From NCBI GenBank assembly GCA_964371055.1, contig CAYJLF010000008.1:152770-216769 (forward strand): DNA of 64,000 nucleotides, read 5' to 3'. Positions 32,861-42,091 of this stretch are shown piece by piece. The first letter of the stretch is position 1, and each line of letters opens with the position of its first letter. The notes beneath the pieces were generated by a model that had not been told where the DNA came from, searched no databases, and worked only from the letters and a program-made list of their open reading frames with translations. The translations under genes were made by a program, and so were the position numbers. Source of the DNA: CAYJLF01 sp964371055. GTDB taxonomy: Bacteria > Eisenbacteria > RBG-16-71-46 > CAIMUX01.

Positions 32861-34591
32861 ATGCTCGTCCGGCTGGCGCTCGGAGAGTTCGTGATCGTCG
32901 AGCGGGCCGCGCTGGAGTTCGCTCCCGGACTGAACGTCCTCACCGGCGAGACCGGCGCCGGCAAGTCGATCCTCGTCGACGCGATCTCCCTCTTGTGCGG
33001 CGCCCGCGGATCGGGCGAGTGGGTGCGCCGCGGGGCGGACCGTCTGTTCGTCGAGGGAGAGCTCGACCTGCGCGCGGTTCCCCCCGCGCGTGCGGCGGCG
33101 CGTCGGCTTGAGATCCCGTTGGAGGATGGTTTTGGGCTGCTGCTGCGGCGCGAGATCGGCGCCGATGGCCGCTCCCGGTGCTTTGCCGGCGGGCGCCAGG
33201 TCCTCGTCTCGCAACTGCGCGAACTGACCGCGGGCGCGGTCTGGATCGTCGATCAGGGAGAGCAGCGCGTCCTGGACGATCCCGAGGAGCAGGAGTGGCT
33301 CCTCGACCGGTTCGGCCGCGCGGAAGAGCTCCGTCAGCGATATCGTGAGGCACGCGCGGCGTTTCTGGAAGCCCGCGAGGCGCAGCAGCGGGCCGGGGAG
33401 GAGGAGGTGTCCTTCCGCCGCGAAGCGGAGTGGCTGCGCGCCCAGGCCGAAGAGATCCGCGCGGCCGCTCTGCAGCCGGGAGAACGCGTCCGGTTGCGCG
33501 AGCTCCGGGAGCGGCTGCGCGGTCGCAACGAGGAACTCGCCTTGGCCGACGAGGTGGAAGGGCGCCTCTTTCGCGAGGAGAACTCGGTGCTCGATCATCT
33601 CGAGACGCTCCACCACCGCCTCTCCCACGTGGAAGGGGAATCGTGGGCCTCGTGGCGCGAGACGCTCTCGGAACTGCGCGAAGCGGTTCGCGCGCTCCGG
33701 GGCTCGCTGCCGGGGCGCGAGGCGGACCTGGATGCCGATCCGGACGCGGTCGAAGAGAGGCTCCGCGCCATCGAGCGGGTCTGTCGCCGGTACGCGCCGG
33801 GGGCCGGGGATGAGGCGGAGGCAGCGGTTCTGGCGCGGCAGGCGGAGCTCGAGGCGGAGCTGGAGAGGGGGGAGCGGCTCGGCGCGGTCGTTCTCGATCT
33901 GGAAGGGGAGACGGAGCGGCGCCGCGAAGCACTTGGCGCCGTGGGGGAGGCGCTCTCCCGGAGCCGGGCGGAGGCGGGGATCAAGCTGGCTGCCTTGGCC
34001 GCGAAGGAACTGGATCACCTCGGGATGCGCGGCGCGAGCGTGCGGTTCGGGTTCGAGCGGGAGACCGATCCGGAGGGGGTTCCGTCGAGCGACGTCGGGG
34101 GCGCGCGCGTCCAGCCGCTCGGTGGAGGCCTGGAGCGGGTGCGGCTCATGTTTCGCAGCCATCCGACCGAAGCGGAGGGGGGACTGGGGAGGATCGCCTC
34201 GGGCGGTGAGTTGTCGCGGGTGCTGCTCGCCCTGCACGCGGCCCTGGGGGCGGCCGCCCCGCCCGGATGCTGGGTCCTCGACGAGATCGACGCGGGGATC
34301 GGCGGTGAGACGGCGAATCGCCTGGCGGCCCGCCTCTCGTCCATGGCCCGGCGGGCCCAGGTGCTCCTGGTGACCCATCTGCCTCTGATCGCGGCGCGGG
34401 CCGATCGCCAGTATCGCGTCGTGAAATCGGAGTCGACGGGACGCCCGTGCGCCGCGGTATCCTCCCTCGATGGCCCGGAGCGGATCGCCGAACTGGCGCG
34501 AATGCTCTCCGGCGACGCGACGAGCGCGACGGCTCGGCGCCACGCCTGGGAACTGCTCGAGGCGGCGGCGGACCGGAGGGGCGTGGCGTGA
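32861..34591 (+). CDS. recN: DNA repair protein RecN
   Basis: 576 aa SMC-like ATPase for double-strand-break repair. Walker A GETGAGKSILVDAI near residue 31, a central coiled coil (residues ~165-380), then the ABC signature GRIASGGELSRVLLAL and Walker B CWVLDEIDAGIGGETA, with VTHLPLIAARAD after it. The family length (550-570) matches. It lies two bases after nadK. No LexA-type operator is recognisable; it appears to be read from the upstream operon. Confidence 0.95.
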   Translation: MLVRLALGEFVIVERAALEFAPGLNVLTGETGAGKSILVDAISLLCGARGSGEWVRRGADRLFVEGELDLRAVPPARAAARRLEIPLEDGFGLLLRREIGADGRSRCFAGGRQVLVSQLRELTAGAVWIVDQGEQRVLDDPEEQEWLLDRFGRAEELRQRYREARAAFLEAREAQQRAGEEEVSFRREAEWLRAQAEEIRAAALQPGERVRLRELRERLRGRNEELALADEVEGRLFREENSVLDHLETLHHRLSHVEGESWASWRETLSELREAVRALRGSLPGREADLDADPDAVEERLRAIERVCRRYAPGAGDEAEAAVLARQAELEAELERGERLGAVVLDLEGETERRREALGAVGEALSRSRAEAGIKLAALAAKELDHLGMRGASVRFGFERETDPEGVPSSDVGGARVQPLGGGLERVRLMFRSHPTEAEGGLGRIASGGELSRVLLALHAALGAAAPPGCWVLDEIDAGIGGETANRLAARLSSMARRAQVLLVTHLPLIAARADRQYRVVKSESTGRPCAAVSSLDGPERIAELARMLSGDATSATARRHAWELLEAAADRRGVA

Positions 34592-34656
34592 GTCCGGAAT
34601 CGTGGCGGGCCTGAGGATCAGCGGCGAGCGGCCGGTGCGCGGCGGGAAGGGACACC

Positions 34657-36198
34657 TTGATCCGACCAACCCTCGAAGAGTTCCGCCTCCTGGCAGAGAG
34701 CCATGGACGCGTCCCTGTGCATCGGGAGATCCTGGCCGATCTCGAGACACCGCTCTCCGCCTTCCGAAAGATCGCTCCCGAGGGCGACGCCGCGTTGCTC
34801 GAGAGCATGGAGGGGGGCGAGACGTGGGGTCGGTTCTCGATCATCGGCTGTGATCCCGAGCAGCGCTTCGAGTGTCGCGGCACGACGGCGACCCTCACCC
34901 GCGACGGGCAGGTCGAACGTTTCGAGGAAGAGCGGCCGCTCGGAGTGCTCGACCGGATCCTGCGGGACGAGCGTGCCGCGCGGCTGAGCGAACTGCCGGC
35001 CCCGGCGGGCGGCGCGATCGGGTTCGTGGCGTACGACGCCGTGCGGCGCCTGGAACGGCTGCCGGAGATCGCGCGGGATGATCTCGGCCTGCCCGACGCC
35101 CGCTTCGTCCTCTTTCGGTCCGCGGTCCTCTTTGACCACCGCAGCCACACCGTGCGTCTGGTCACGCACGCGGTTCCGGGCCGCGATCCCGACGCCGCCT
35201 GGCGCGCCGCGGCGGAGCGCCTGGACCGGCTGGAGTCGGATCTCCGCCGTCCCGCGCCGGCGCCGTCCGCGCGGCCGGCGCAATCGTCTCCGATCGTGCG
35301 AAGCAGCATGACCCCCGAGCAGTTCCGCGCCGCGGTGGAGAGAGCGCGCGAGTACATCCGCGCGGGCGACGTCGTCCAGGTGGTCCTGGCGCACCGACTC
35401 GAGATCGACCATCCCGGTGATCCATTCGACGTCTACCGCGCGTTGCGCGTCATCAACCCGTCGCCGTATCTCTTCTTCCTCCGGATGGGCGAGCTGTCGC
35501 TGGTGGGATCGTCGCCGGAGGTTCTCGTCCGGCGCACGGAAGAGCGGGTCGAAACCCGCCCGATCGCCGGAACCCGCGGGCGGGGCGCCGACCCGGAGGC
35601 GGACCGCGCCCTCGAGGCGGAGCTCCTGGGATCGGAGAAGGAGCGGGCGGAGCACCTCATGCTGGTCGATCTCGGGCGGAACGACCTGGGGCGGCTCTGC
35701 GCCTATGGCACGGTGCGCACGACCGAGTTCATGAAGGTCGAGCGGTACTCCCACGTCATGCACCTGGTGTCCCACGTGGAGGGAGACCTCGCCGGTCCGG
35801 CCGGCAACGCGGAGGTCCTTTCCGCCTGCTTCCCCGCCGGGACCGTGTCGGGCGCGCCTAAGATCCGCGCGATGGAGATCATCGAGGAGTTGGAGCCGGT
35901 GCGGCGCGGCGTCTACGCGGGAGCGGTGGGCTACTTCGATCTGCATGGCAACATGGACGCGGCGATCGCCATCCGCACGCTCCTCTTCCGCGGGGAGCGT
36001 GCCTGGCTGGGGGTCGGGGCCGGCATCGTGGCCGACTCCGATCCGCAGGCGGAGTACGAGGAGACGCTGCGCAAGGGAAGCGCGTTGCTCCGCGCCTGCG
36101 AACTGGCGCGCGCCGGCTGGGAGAGCTTTTCGCGCGAGAGCGGTGCGCGCGTCGCCTGGGAAGGGCCCGATCCGGCGGGTTCAGAGGAGGGGTCGTGA
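34657..36198 (+). CDS. trpE: Anthranilate synthase component I
   Basis: 513 aa. Makes anthranilate from chorismate with the TrpG amidotransferase. Feedback-site LLESMEGG and WGRFSIIG are at residues ~47-63, so tryptophan inhibition is expected. Catalytic blocks: SSPEVLVRR, RPIAGTRGRG, EHLMLVDLGRNDLGR, FPAGTVSGAPKIRAME, VGYFDLHGNMDAAIAIRT. TTG start with GGGAAGGGA upstream, in a 65-base gap after recN that shows no leader peptide or attenuator. It begins an operon trpE-GD-C-F-B. Confidence 0.96.
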   Translation: MIRPTLEEFRLLAESHGRVPVHREILADLETPLSAFRKIAPEGDAALLESMEGGETWGRFSIIGCDPEQRFECRGTTATLTRDGQVERFEEERPLGVLDRILRDERAARLSELPAPAGGAIGFVAYDAVRRLERLPEIARDDLGLPDARFVLFRSAVLFDHRSHTVRLVTHAVPGRDPDAAWRAAAERLDRLESDLRRPAPAPSARPAQSSPIVRSSMTPEQFRAAVERAREYIRAGDVVQVVLAHRLEIDHPGDPFDVYRALRVINPSPYLFFLRMGELSLVGSSPEVLVRRTEERVETRPIAGTRGRGADPEADRALEAELLGSEKERAEHLMLVDLGRNDLGRLCAYGTVRTTEFMKVERYSHVMHLVSHVEGDLAGPAGNAEVLSACFPAGTVSGAPKIRAMEIIEELEPVRRGVYAGAVGYFDLHGNMDAAIAIRTLLFRGERAWLGVGAGIVADSDPQAEYEETLRKGSALLRACELARAGWESFSRESGARVAWEGPDPAGSEEGS

Positions 36199-37823
36199 TC
36201 CTCGTCATCGACAACTACGACTCCTTCACCTGGAACCTGGTGCAGTACTTCGGCGCGCTCTCGGCGGATCCTCTGGTGCGGCGGAACGACGAGATCACAG
36301 TCGACGAGATTCGCGCGCTCAAGCCGCGTGCGGTGGTCCTCTCGCCCGGACCGAAGAGCCCGGCCGAGACCGAGCCGACCAATCGCATCCTCCGCGAACT
36401 GGCGGGGCAGATCCCGATCCTGGGCGTCTGTCTGGGGCACCAGTGCATCGGCCATGTCTTCGGCGCGCGCATCCGCCGGGCCGACCGGCTCATGCACGGC
36501 AAGACCTCCGACATCACGCACGACGGAGAGGGCCTCTTCCTGGGGATGCCCGATCCATTCACCGCGACGCGCTATCACTCGCTGATCGTCGACCGCGAAT
36601 CGCTGCCGCCGGAGTTGATCGTGACGGCCGAAACCGACGAACGGGAGATCATGGGGCTGAAGCACCGCGACCTTCCGGTCTGGGGCGTGCAGTTTCATCC
36701 CGAGTCGATCCTCACGCAGGAGGGGATGCGCCTCCTCCGGAACTTCCTCGACCTCGCCGGGGTGCGGTCGGCCCCGGGAGCGACGGCCGAGGATGGCGGG
36801 GTCGCGGGGGTGTCCGAGGCGATCGCGCAGGTGGCCGACGGGCGCCACCTGCACCGCGCGCTGGCCCGCACCGTGATCGGGCAGGTGATGGAAGGGGCGG
36901 CGTCGCCCGCCCAGATCGGCGCCCTCCTCATGGGTCTCCGCATGAAGGGGGAGACGCTGGAGGAGATCGCGGGGGCGGCCGAAGCGATGAGGCGGTTCGC
37001 GATCCCCGTCTCCACCTCGCGGCGTCCGCTGCTCGACACCTGCGGAACCGGAGGGGATGGACAGCAGACGGTCAACGTGTCGACCGCGACCGCGATCGTC
37101 GCCGCCAGTTGCGGCGTGGCGGTGGCGAAGCACGGCAACCGCTCGGTCAGCAGTCGCTCCGGCTCGGCCGATGTCCTCGAGGCGGCCGGCGTGAAGATCG
37201 ACCTGACGCCGGAGCAGATGGGGCGCTGTCTCGACGAGACCGGCTTCGCTTTTCTCTTCGCCCCGGCCCTGCACAAGGCGATGCGCCATGCCGCCGGCCC
37301 CCGGCGCGAGATGCGGCTGCGCACGCTGTTCAATCTCCTTGGTCCGCTGACCAATCCGGCGGGGGCCGAACACCAGTTGCTCGGCGTCTACGACGCCGGA
37401 AAGGCGCGCCTGATCGCCGGGGCACTGCGCCTGCTGGGAACGAAGCGTGCCTGGGTGGTGCATGGCTGCGAGGGCCTCGACGAGTTGTCGATCGCCGGCG
37501 AGTCGCTCGTCTTCGCCGTCGAGCGCAACCAGGTCGAGGAAAGGCGGATCCAGCCCGAGGACGCGGGGCTTTCCCGACAGGGCGGCGTCGTGCCTCGCGG
37601 CGGGGACCCACCGGAGAACGCGCGGTGGCTCTGGTCGTTGCTGGAGGGTGAGGTCCAGGATGCCACGCGCCCGCTCGTCCTGCTGAACGCGGCGGCGGCC
37701 CTGGTCGTGGCGGGAGTGGCGGCTGACCTCAAGGATGGCCGCGCCCGCGCGGAGGAGGCGCTGCGATCAGGCGCGGCGGTCTCCCTCCTCCGCCGCGTGC
37801 GCGACGTGACGCAGCGGCTGTGA
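36195..37823 (+). CDS. trpGD: Fused anthranilate synthase amidotransferase and anthranilate phosphoribosyltransferase
   Basis: 542 aa. The N-terminal glutamine amidotransferase (1-190) has DNYDSFTWNLVQYFG, SPGPKSP, GVCLGHQ (nucleophile Cys79) and HPES (His168, Glu170). A ~15-residue linker joins it to TrpD (from ~207), which has CGTGGDGQQTVNVSTATA (283-300), KHGNRSVSSRSGSADVLEA and LRTLFNLLGPLTNPA. Both active sites look intact. TrpGD fusions are known in enterobacteria and others. GTG start overlaps trpE (GTGA), fixing near-equal synthesis. Confidence 0.96.
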   Translation: MILVIDNYDSFTWNLVQYFGALSADPLVRRNDEITVDEIRALKPRAVVLSPGPKSPAETEPTNRILRELAGQIPILGVCLGHQCIGHVFGARIRRADRLMHGKTSDITHDGEGLFLGMPDPFTATRYHSLIVDRESLPPELIVTAETDEREIMGLKHRDLPVWGVQFHPESILTQEGMRLLRNFLDLAGVRSAPGATAEDGGVAGVSEAIAQVADGRHLHRALARTVIGQVMEGAASPAQIGALLMGLRMKGETLEEIAGAAEAMRRFAIPVSTSRRPLLDTCGTGGDGQQTVNVSTATAIVAASCGVAVAKHGNRSVSSRSGSADVLEAAGVKIDLTPEQMGRCLDETGFAFLFAPALHKAMRHAAGPRREMRLRTLFNLLGPLTNPAGAEHQLLGVYDAGKARLIAGALRLLGTKRAWVVHGCEGLDELSIAGESLVFAVERNQVEERRIQPEDAGLSRQGGVVPRGGDPPENARWLWSLLEGEVQDATRPLVLLNAAAALVVAGVAADLKDGRARAEEALRSGAAVSLLRRVRDVTQRL

Positions 37824-38638
37824 GCATCCTCCGCGAGATCATGGAGGCGAAGCGGCGGTGGGTGGAGGCGCTCTCCCGCGAGCAGACCTCCCGGCGCCTG
37901 GAGGAGACACCGCTCTATCGCGAGGCGCGGCGCCCCTTCGCTCCCGCCCTCAGCCGCGCGGGTGCGGACGCCGTCCGATTCCTCTGCGAGATCAAGCGTG
38001 CCTCACCCTCGGCGGGACCGATCCGGGTCGAGGCCGACGCGGTCGAGGTGGCGGGCGCGTATCGCGACGCCGGGGCGGCGGCGATCAGTCTCGTGACCGA
38101 GGAGAGGTGGTTTCAGGGGCGGCCCGACGATCTGCCGAAGGTGAGGTCCGCCGGCCTGCCGGTGCTGATGAAGGACTTCCTGGTCGATCCGTGGCAGTGC
38201 GCGTATGCGCGCGCGCTGGGCGCCGACGCGGTCCTGCTGATCGTCGCCGCCGCCGAGTTGGCCCCGCTGGCGGAACTGCGGGAGGCGGCGCGCGCCCGTG
38301 GGCTGGACGTGCTGGTCGAGATCCACGACGAAGCGGAGCTCGACCTCGCGCTCCGACTCGACCCCGAGCTCATCGGGATCAATCACCGGGACCTGCGGAC
38401 GTTCGAGGTCGACCTGGAGCGAGGCGCCCGTCTGGCCTCTCGTCTTCCGCTCGACCGGGTCCGGGTGGCCGAGAGCGGGATCCGTACGCGGGCCGATGTC
38501 CTGCGGCTCGAGGCGGCCGGGTTCGATGCTCTCCTCGTGGGAGAGGCCTTGATGCGGGCGTCCGACCCGGGGGGCGCGCTGCGTGAACTGCGCGGCGAGG
38601 CGCGAGCGACGACCGAACGCGATCGGCGGCCGGAATGA
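37820..38638 (+). CDS. trpC: Indole-3-glycerol-phosphate synthase
   Basis: 272 aa TIM barrel. Converts CdRP to indole-3-glycerol phosphate. Conserved: CEIKRASPSAGPI (catalytic Lys), SLVTEERWFQG, LMKDFLVDPWQ, VEIHDEAELDLAL, IGINHRDLRTFEVD and AESGIRTRAD. Single-function, with trpF as the next, separate gene. GTG start overlaps trpGD by four bases. Confidence 0.96.
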   Translation: MSILREIMEAKRRWVEALSREQTSRRLEETPLYREARRPFAPALSRAGADAVRFLCEIKRASPSAGPIRVEADAVEVAGAYRDAGAAAISLVTEERWFQGRPDDLPKVRSAGLPVLMKDFLVDPWQCAYARALGADAVLLIVAAAELAPLAELREAARARGLDVLVEIHDEAELDLALRLDPELIGINHRDLRTFEVDLERGARLASRLPLDRVRVAESGIRTRADVLRLEAAGFDALLVGEALMRASDPGGALRELRGEARATTERDRRPE

Positions 38639-39267
38639 CTCTCGTCAAGATCTGCGGCGTGACGCGTGGAGAGGATGCCCTGCTCGCGGCCCGGCTCGGC
38701 GCCGCCTTCATCGGGCTGGTCCTGGCCGAGAGCCCGCGACGGGCGGAGCCGGCGAAGGTCCTCGAATGGTTGCCGGAGCTGCGGCGAGTTCATCCCGAGG
38801 TGCAGGTCGTCGGGGTCTTCCTGCGTCCCACGATCGAGGCGGTCGCTCGGGCGGTCGATCAGCTCCACCTCGATCTCGTGCAGGTGCACGGCCTCGCGGT
38901 GCCGGTCCCGACGCCTTGGCCACGCCCGCTCATCCTCGCTTGCGGCCCGGACGATCTCGGAGCGGCGACCCGTTCCGGCGCCTGGGGCGTCCTGGTCGAT
39001 ACGCCGGGGGACGGCCGAGGGGGCGGCACCGGGCGAAGCTTCGACTGGAGCCGCGTGGGGGCGGCGCGACCGGACCGGCTCTTCCTGGCTGGAGGGCTCG
39101 GACCTGACAACGTCGCCGCCGCGATCCGTACGGTCGGTCCCTGGGCGGTCGATGCCTCATCGCGCCTCGAGGCGGCGCCGGGACGGAAGGACCCGGCCCG
39201 GCTCGAAGCGTTCTTCGCCGCGGTGGGCGCCGCCGAGGCCGAATCGGCGCAGGGAGGGAATCGATGA
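38635..39267 (+). CDS. trpF: Phosphoribosylanthranilate isomerase
   Basis: 210 aa TIM barrel. VKICGVTRGEDALLAA carries the catalytic Cys; FIGLVLAESPRR, VVGVFLRPTIE, LVQVHG, FDWSRVG and LAGGLGPDNVAAAI follow; the usual SSxVE-type end is VDASSRLEAAPGRKDP. The strand usually written D-S-S is slightly altered but consistent. ATGA overlap with trpC and with trpB. Confidence 0.94.
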   Translation: MTLVKICGVTRGEDALLAARLGAAFIGLVLAESPRRAEPAKVLEWLPELRRVHPEVQVVGVFLRPTIEAVARAVDQLHLDLVQVHGLAVPVPTPWPRPLILACGPDDLGAATRSGAWGVLVDTPGDGRGGGTGRSFDWSRVGAARPDRLFLAGGLGPDNVAAAIRTVGPWAVDASSRLEAAPGRKDPARLEAFFAAVGAAEAESAQGGNR

Positions 39268-40517
39268 CGAATCGCCCGCACGATGATGCGACGCACGGCG
39301 AAGGAAGGTTCGACGCGGGCCCTGACGCAGAGGGACACTTCGGCCCCTACGGCGGGAGCTTCATCCCGGAGACGTTGAGCCGTGCGCTGGCGGAGTTGAT
39401 CGCCGCCTACGCCGAGGCCCGCGCGGACGATCGCTTCTGGGCCGAACTCGATCGGCTGGGGCGGGACTACGTCGGACGGCCCACGCCGCTCTATCGAGCC
39501 CAGCGCTTGCAGGCAGCCTGGGGAGGGCCCGAGGTCTGGCTGAAGCGTGAAGACCTGGCTCACACCGGCGCGCACAAGATCAACAACGCGCTTGGCCAGG
39601 CGCTTCTCGCGCGACGCATGGGGAAAGAGCGGATCATCGCCGAGACCGGAGCGGGACAGCATGGCGTCGCAACGGCGACCGCCTGCGCCCTGCTCGGTCT
39701 CGCCTGCCGGGTCTACATGGGTGCGGACGATATGGTCCGCCAGGAGCTGAACGTTTTCCGGATGCGGCTTCTGGGCGCCGAGGTCGAGGCGGTCCAAGCC
39801 GGCAGCCGGACTCTCAAGGACGCCATCAACGAAGCGATGCGCGACTGGGTCACGACCGTGGAGTCGACGCACTACATCCTGGGGTCGGTGCTCGGTCCGC
39901 ATCCGTTCCCGATGATGGTCCGCGACTTCCAGGCGGTGATCGGTCGCGAGGCGCGCGCGCAGATCCTGGAGCGTTGCGGGAGGCTCCCCGACCTCCTCCT
40001 GGCCTGTGTGGGAGGAGGGAGCAACGCGCTCGGGCTCTTCCACCCGTTTCTCGCCGATGCCGGTGTGCGCATGATCGGGGTCGAGGCGGGCGGGGAGGGA
40101 ATCGACACCGGGCGCCACGCGGCCCGTTTCAGTGGTCGCGATGCGGCGGCGGGGGTCCTCCATGGCACCCGCACCTGGATTCTGCAGGATGCCGACGGGC
40201 AGGTCCGCTCGACCCACTCGATCTCGGCCGGCCTCGACTATCCGGCGGTCGGGCCGGAGCATGCCTGGCTGCGGGACCAGGGGAGGATCGAGTACCTGAA
40301 CGTCACGGACGGGGAGGCGCTCGAGGCGTTCGAAGCGCTGGCCCGCCTCGAGGGCATCATCCCGGCGCTCGAGACCGCCCATGCCCTGGCGGCGCACCGG
40401 AAACTGGCGGCTTGCCTGCCCCCTGGAGATCTGGTACTCATCAACCTGTCCGGGCGGGGGGACAAGGATGTAAACGTCGCTGCCGAACGGATTCGGGCCC
40501 GTAGCTCAGCTGGATAG
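39264..40517 (+). CDS. trpB: Tryptophan synthase beta chain, C-terminus running into tRNA-Arg
   Basis: 417 aa. PLP enzyme condensing indole with serine. GHFGPYGGSFIPETL, HTGAHKINNALGQALLARR (PLP Lys105), ETGAGQHGVATAT, CVGGGSNALGLF and LSGRGDKDVNVAAERI are all present. The reading frame then enters tRNA-Arg: the last seven codons and the stop, a TAG in the D-loop, lie in the tRNA gene. The enzyme itself ends normally near GRGDKD, so activity is likely intact. trpA, which nearly always follows, is missing from the window; the beta chain would need an alpha chain from elsewhere. Confidence 0.95.
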   Translation: MTNRPHDDATHGEGRFDAGPDAEGHFGPYGGSFIPETLSRALAELIAAYAEARADDRFWAELDRLGRDYVGRPTPLYRAQRLQAAWGGPEVWLKREDLAHTGAHKINNALGQALLARRMGKERIIAETGAGQHGVATATACALLGLACRVYMGADDMVRQELNVFRMRLLGAEVEAVQAGSRTLKDAINEAMRDWVTTVESTHYILGSVLGPHPFPMMVRDFQAVIGREARAQILERCGRLPDLLLACVGGGSNALGLFHPFLADAGVRMIGVEAGGEGIDTGRHAARFSGRDAAAGVLHGTRTWILQDADGQVRSTHSISAGLDYPAVGPEHAWLRDQGRIEYLNVTDGEALEAFEALARLEGIIPALETAHALAAHRKLAACLPPGDLVLINLSGRGDKDVNVAAERIRARSSAG

Positions 40518-40568
40518 AGCGACAGCCTCCGGAGCTGTAGGTCGCAGGTTCGAATCCTGCCGGGCTCA
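40495..40568 (+). tRNA. tRNA-Arg (anticodon CCG)
   Basis: Cloverleaf of 74 bases without encoded CCA. The acceptor is GGGCCCG/CGGGCTC (one G-T). The D stem is GCTC/GAGC. The anticodon stem is ACAGC/GCTGT with loop CTCCGGA (CCG, arginine). The T stem is CGCAGG/CCTGC with loop TTCGAAT. It overlaps the end of trpB by 23 bases and may depend on processing from the trp transcript, since no promoter is seen. Confidence 0.95.
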
Positions 40569-40577
40569 CAGGAAGAT

Positions 40578-40612
40578 CGGCCGTGCGTTCCCTGATGGAG
40601 CCACGGCCGTTT
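40578..40612 (+). terminator. Terminator after tRNA-Arg and the trp operon
   Basis: CGGCCGTG pairs with CACGGCCG (8 bp) around a loop that contains a smaller TCC/GGA pairing, followed by TTTCGTC. The T-run is short. Confidence 0.55.
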
Positions 40613-40688
40613 CGTCTCGGGAAACGCGCCTCGCGGTGCGCCCGCCCGGCGCCGGTCGGAGTGCACGGCGCGACACCTCCCATGCAGG

Positions 40689-40976
40689 ATGCACGCAATG
40701 GTCCGGATCGAATCTCCCCGTCGGTCGGTCGATCGGTACGCTTGGCTGCCGCCGGCCCTCTCCGCCGTCATTCTGGTGGCGATCGCCATCAGCCTCGCGC
40801 TCCTGGGCCGGCGATTCCCGGCTGCCGCGGCCCGGCTCGGCGTCGGCCCGGAGGGACTGCGGGTCTTCAACCTGGGGGTAGTGATCTTCGCCGCCCTGGC
40901 GCTCTGGAGGGCCTGGAGCCGAGCCCGGGCGGCGTTCCGTCTCCGTCGCGAGGGGCGGCGGGACAGCCAATCCTGA
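40689..40976 (+). CDS. Small membrane protein with two transmembrane helices, unknown function
   Basis: 95 aa. Two hydrophobic segments (LSAVILVAIAISLALLG and FNLGVVIFAALALWRAW) separated by a short loop, with a basic Arg-rich tail that would be cytoplasmic. No family recognised. The ribosome binding site is weak; an ATG three codons in is an alternative. It lies between the trp terminator and the diguanylate cyclase gene, with nothing tying it to either. Codon use is like its neighbours, so it is probably real. Confidence 0.5.
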   Translation: MHAMVRIESPRRSVDRYAWLPPALSAVILVAIAISLALLGRRFPAAAARLGVGPEGLRVFNLGVVIFAALALWRAWSRARAAFRLRREGRRDSQS

Positions 40977-41050
40977 CGCATCGACCCGGGTCCGGCACGT
41001 CCCTTGCGGGGTTGTCTCGGGGTCACTCCACCTGGGGGGAGCCGTACGGC

Positions 41051-42091
41051 ATGGAGCGGATGCGCGGAATCGCCTATTTCAGTCAACTCATCCACGCGCT
41101 GGAGCTGCGGCCGGGGGCCGGGACGGGCGCGTGGCTGCGACCTTTGCTGTTGGCGGTGCGCCAGGCGACCGGCGCCCGGGCCGTCTACCTCGGCGCAACG
41201 CATGATCGCGGCTGGACCTGCCGCGCGCTGGTGGACGACGAACTGCGCGAGGCGCAAGTACGGCGCCTGGGGGGACTGGCCCGCCGCCTCTCCGCGACCG
41301 GGCAGACTGTGCTCGAGCCGGTGCTGCGGCGGGGTGGTCTTTTCCGCGCGCCGCTCGACGGGCTCGAGGGAGTCCGGGTGGCGGGATATGGAGCCGTCGG
41401 CCTGCCGGGCGCCGGACCGCACCGCGGCTGGTTGGTTGCGTTGCGGGCGGTCGATTCGCCCCCCTTCGATGCCGACACCCTGCTGGTCCTGACCCTCGCG
41501 GCGGAGGTGGCCGCCGTGGCGAGCGCCAACGATGATCTCTGGCGCGGCCAGGAAGAACTCGCCATGACCGATGGCTTGACGTTGATCCCGAACTACCGCT
41601 TTCTGCGCCAGGCGGTCGACGCGGAGGTGGCCACCGCCCTGCGCCGGGACGAGCACTTCACGGTGGTGATGGTCGACGTCGACAACCTCAAGGTCTACAA
41701 TGCGGCGCATGGTCACCTCGCGGGGAGCGAGGTGTTGCGGCGGCTGGCCCGCATCCTGCGCGAGAGCGTCCGCCGTTGCGACATGGTGGGGAAGTACGGG
41801 GGCGATGAGTTTCTCCTCGTCCTCCCCCGGACGCAGCCCGAAGGTGGTGTGGTCCTGGCGGAACGCGTGCGTCGTCGTGTCTCCGAGTCGCTGCGCGGGC
41901 TCGCCGGCGAGGCGCTCTCGTGCAGCTTCGGCGTGGCCGGGTTCCCCGAGCACGGGTGCGACTTCGAGAGCCTGATCCGGGCGGCCGACCATGCTCTCTA
42001 CCAGGCCAAGGGGGGAGGGCGGAACGCGGTGGTCAGCGAGGCGGCCAGCCGATCAGTTCACGGGGACGGCGAGAGCCGGGAGGCGGCTTGA
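41051..42091 (+). CDS. Diguanylate cyclase with N-terminal GAF-like sensor domain
   Basis: 346 aa. Residues ~15-160 look like a GAF-type domain (ATGARAVYLGATHDRGWTC, then VAGYGAVGLPGAG). The GGDEF domain follows: MVDVDNLKVYNAAHGH (metal-binding Asp), GGDEF intact at residues 250-254, and the inhibitory c-di-GMP site RRCD at 241-244, five residues before GGDEF. It should therefore make c-di-GMP from GTP and be feedback-inhibited. No EAL domain or PilZ effector is nearby. It is coupled by TTGA to the polyprenol-kinase-like gene. Confidence 0.88.
   Translation: MERMRGIAYFSQLIHALELRPGAGTGAWLRPLLLAVRQATGARAVYLGATHDRGWTCRALVDDELREAQVRRLGGLARRLSATGQTVLEPVLRRGGLFRAPLDGLEGVRVAGYGAVGLPGAGPHRGWLVALRAVDSPPFDADTLLVLTLAAEVAAVASANDDLWRGQEELAMTDGLTLIPNYRFLRQAVDAEVATALRRDEHFTVVMVDVDNLKVYNAAHGHLAGSEVLRRLARILRESVRRCDMVGKYGGDEFLLVLPRTQPEGGVVLAERVRRRVSESLRGLAGEALSCSFGVAGFPEHGCDFESLIRAADHALYQAKGGGRNAVVSEAASRSVHGDGESREAA

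Noticed and set aside
34592..34656. trp attenuator or leader peptide before trpE
   Set aside because: No short open frame with Trp codons and no hairpin with T-run in this gap.
40495..41050. Prophage or integrative element at tRNA-Arg
   Set aside because: No integrase, no repeated tRNA 3' end downstream, and codon use of the following genes is like the rest.
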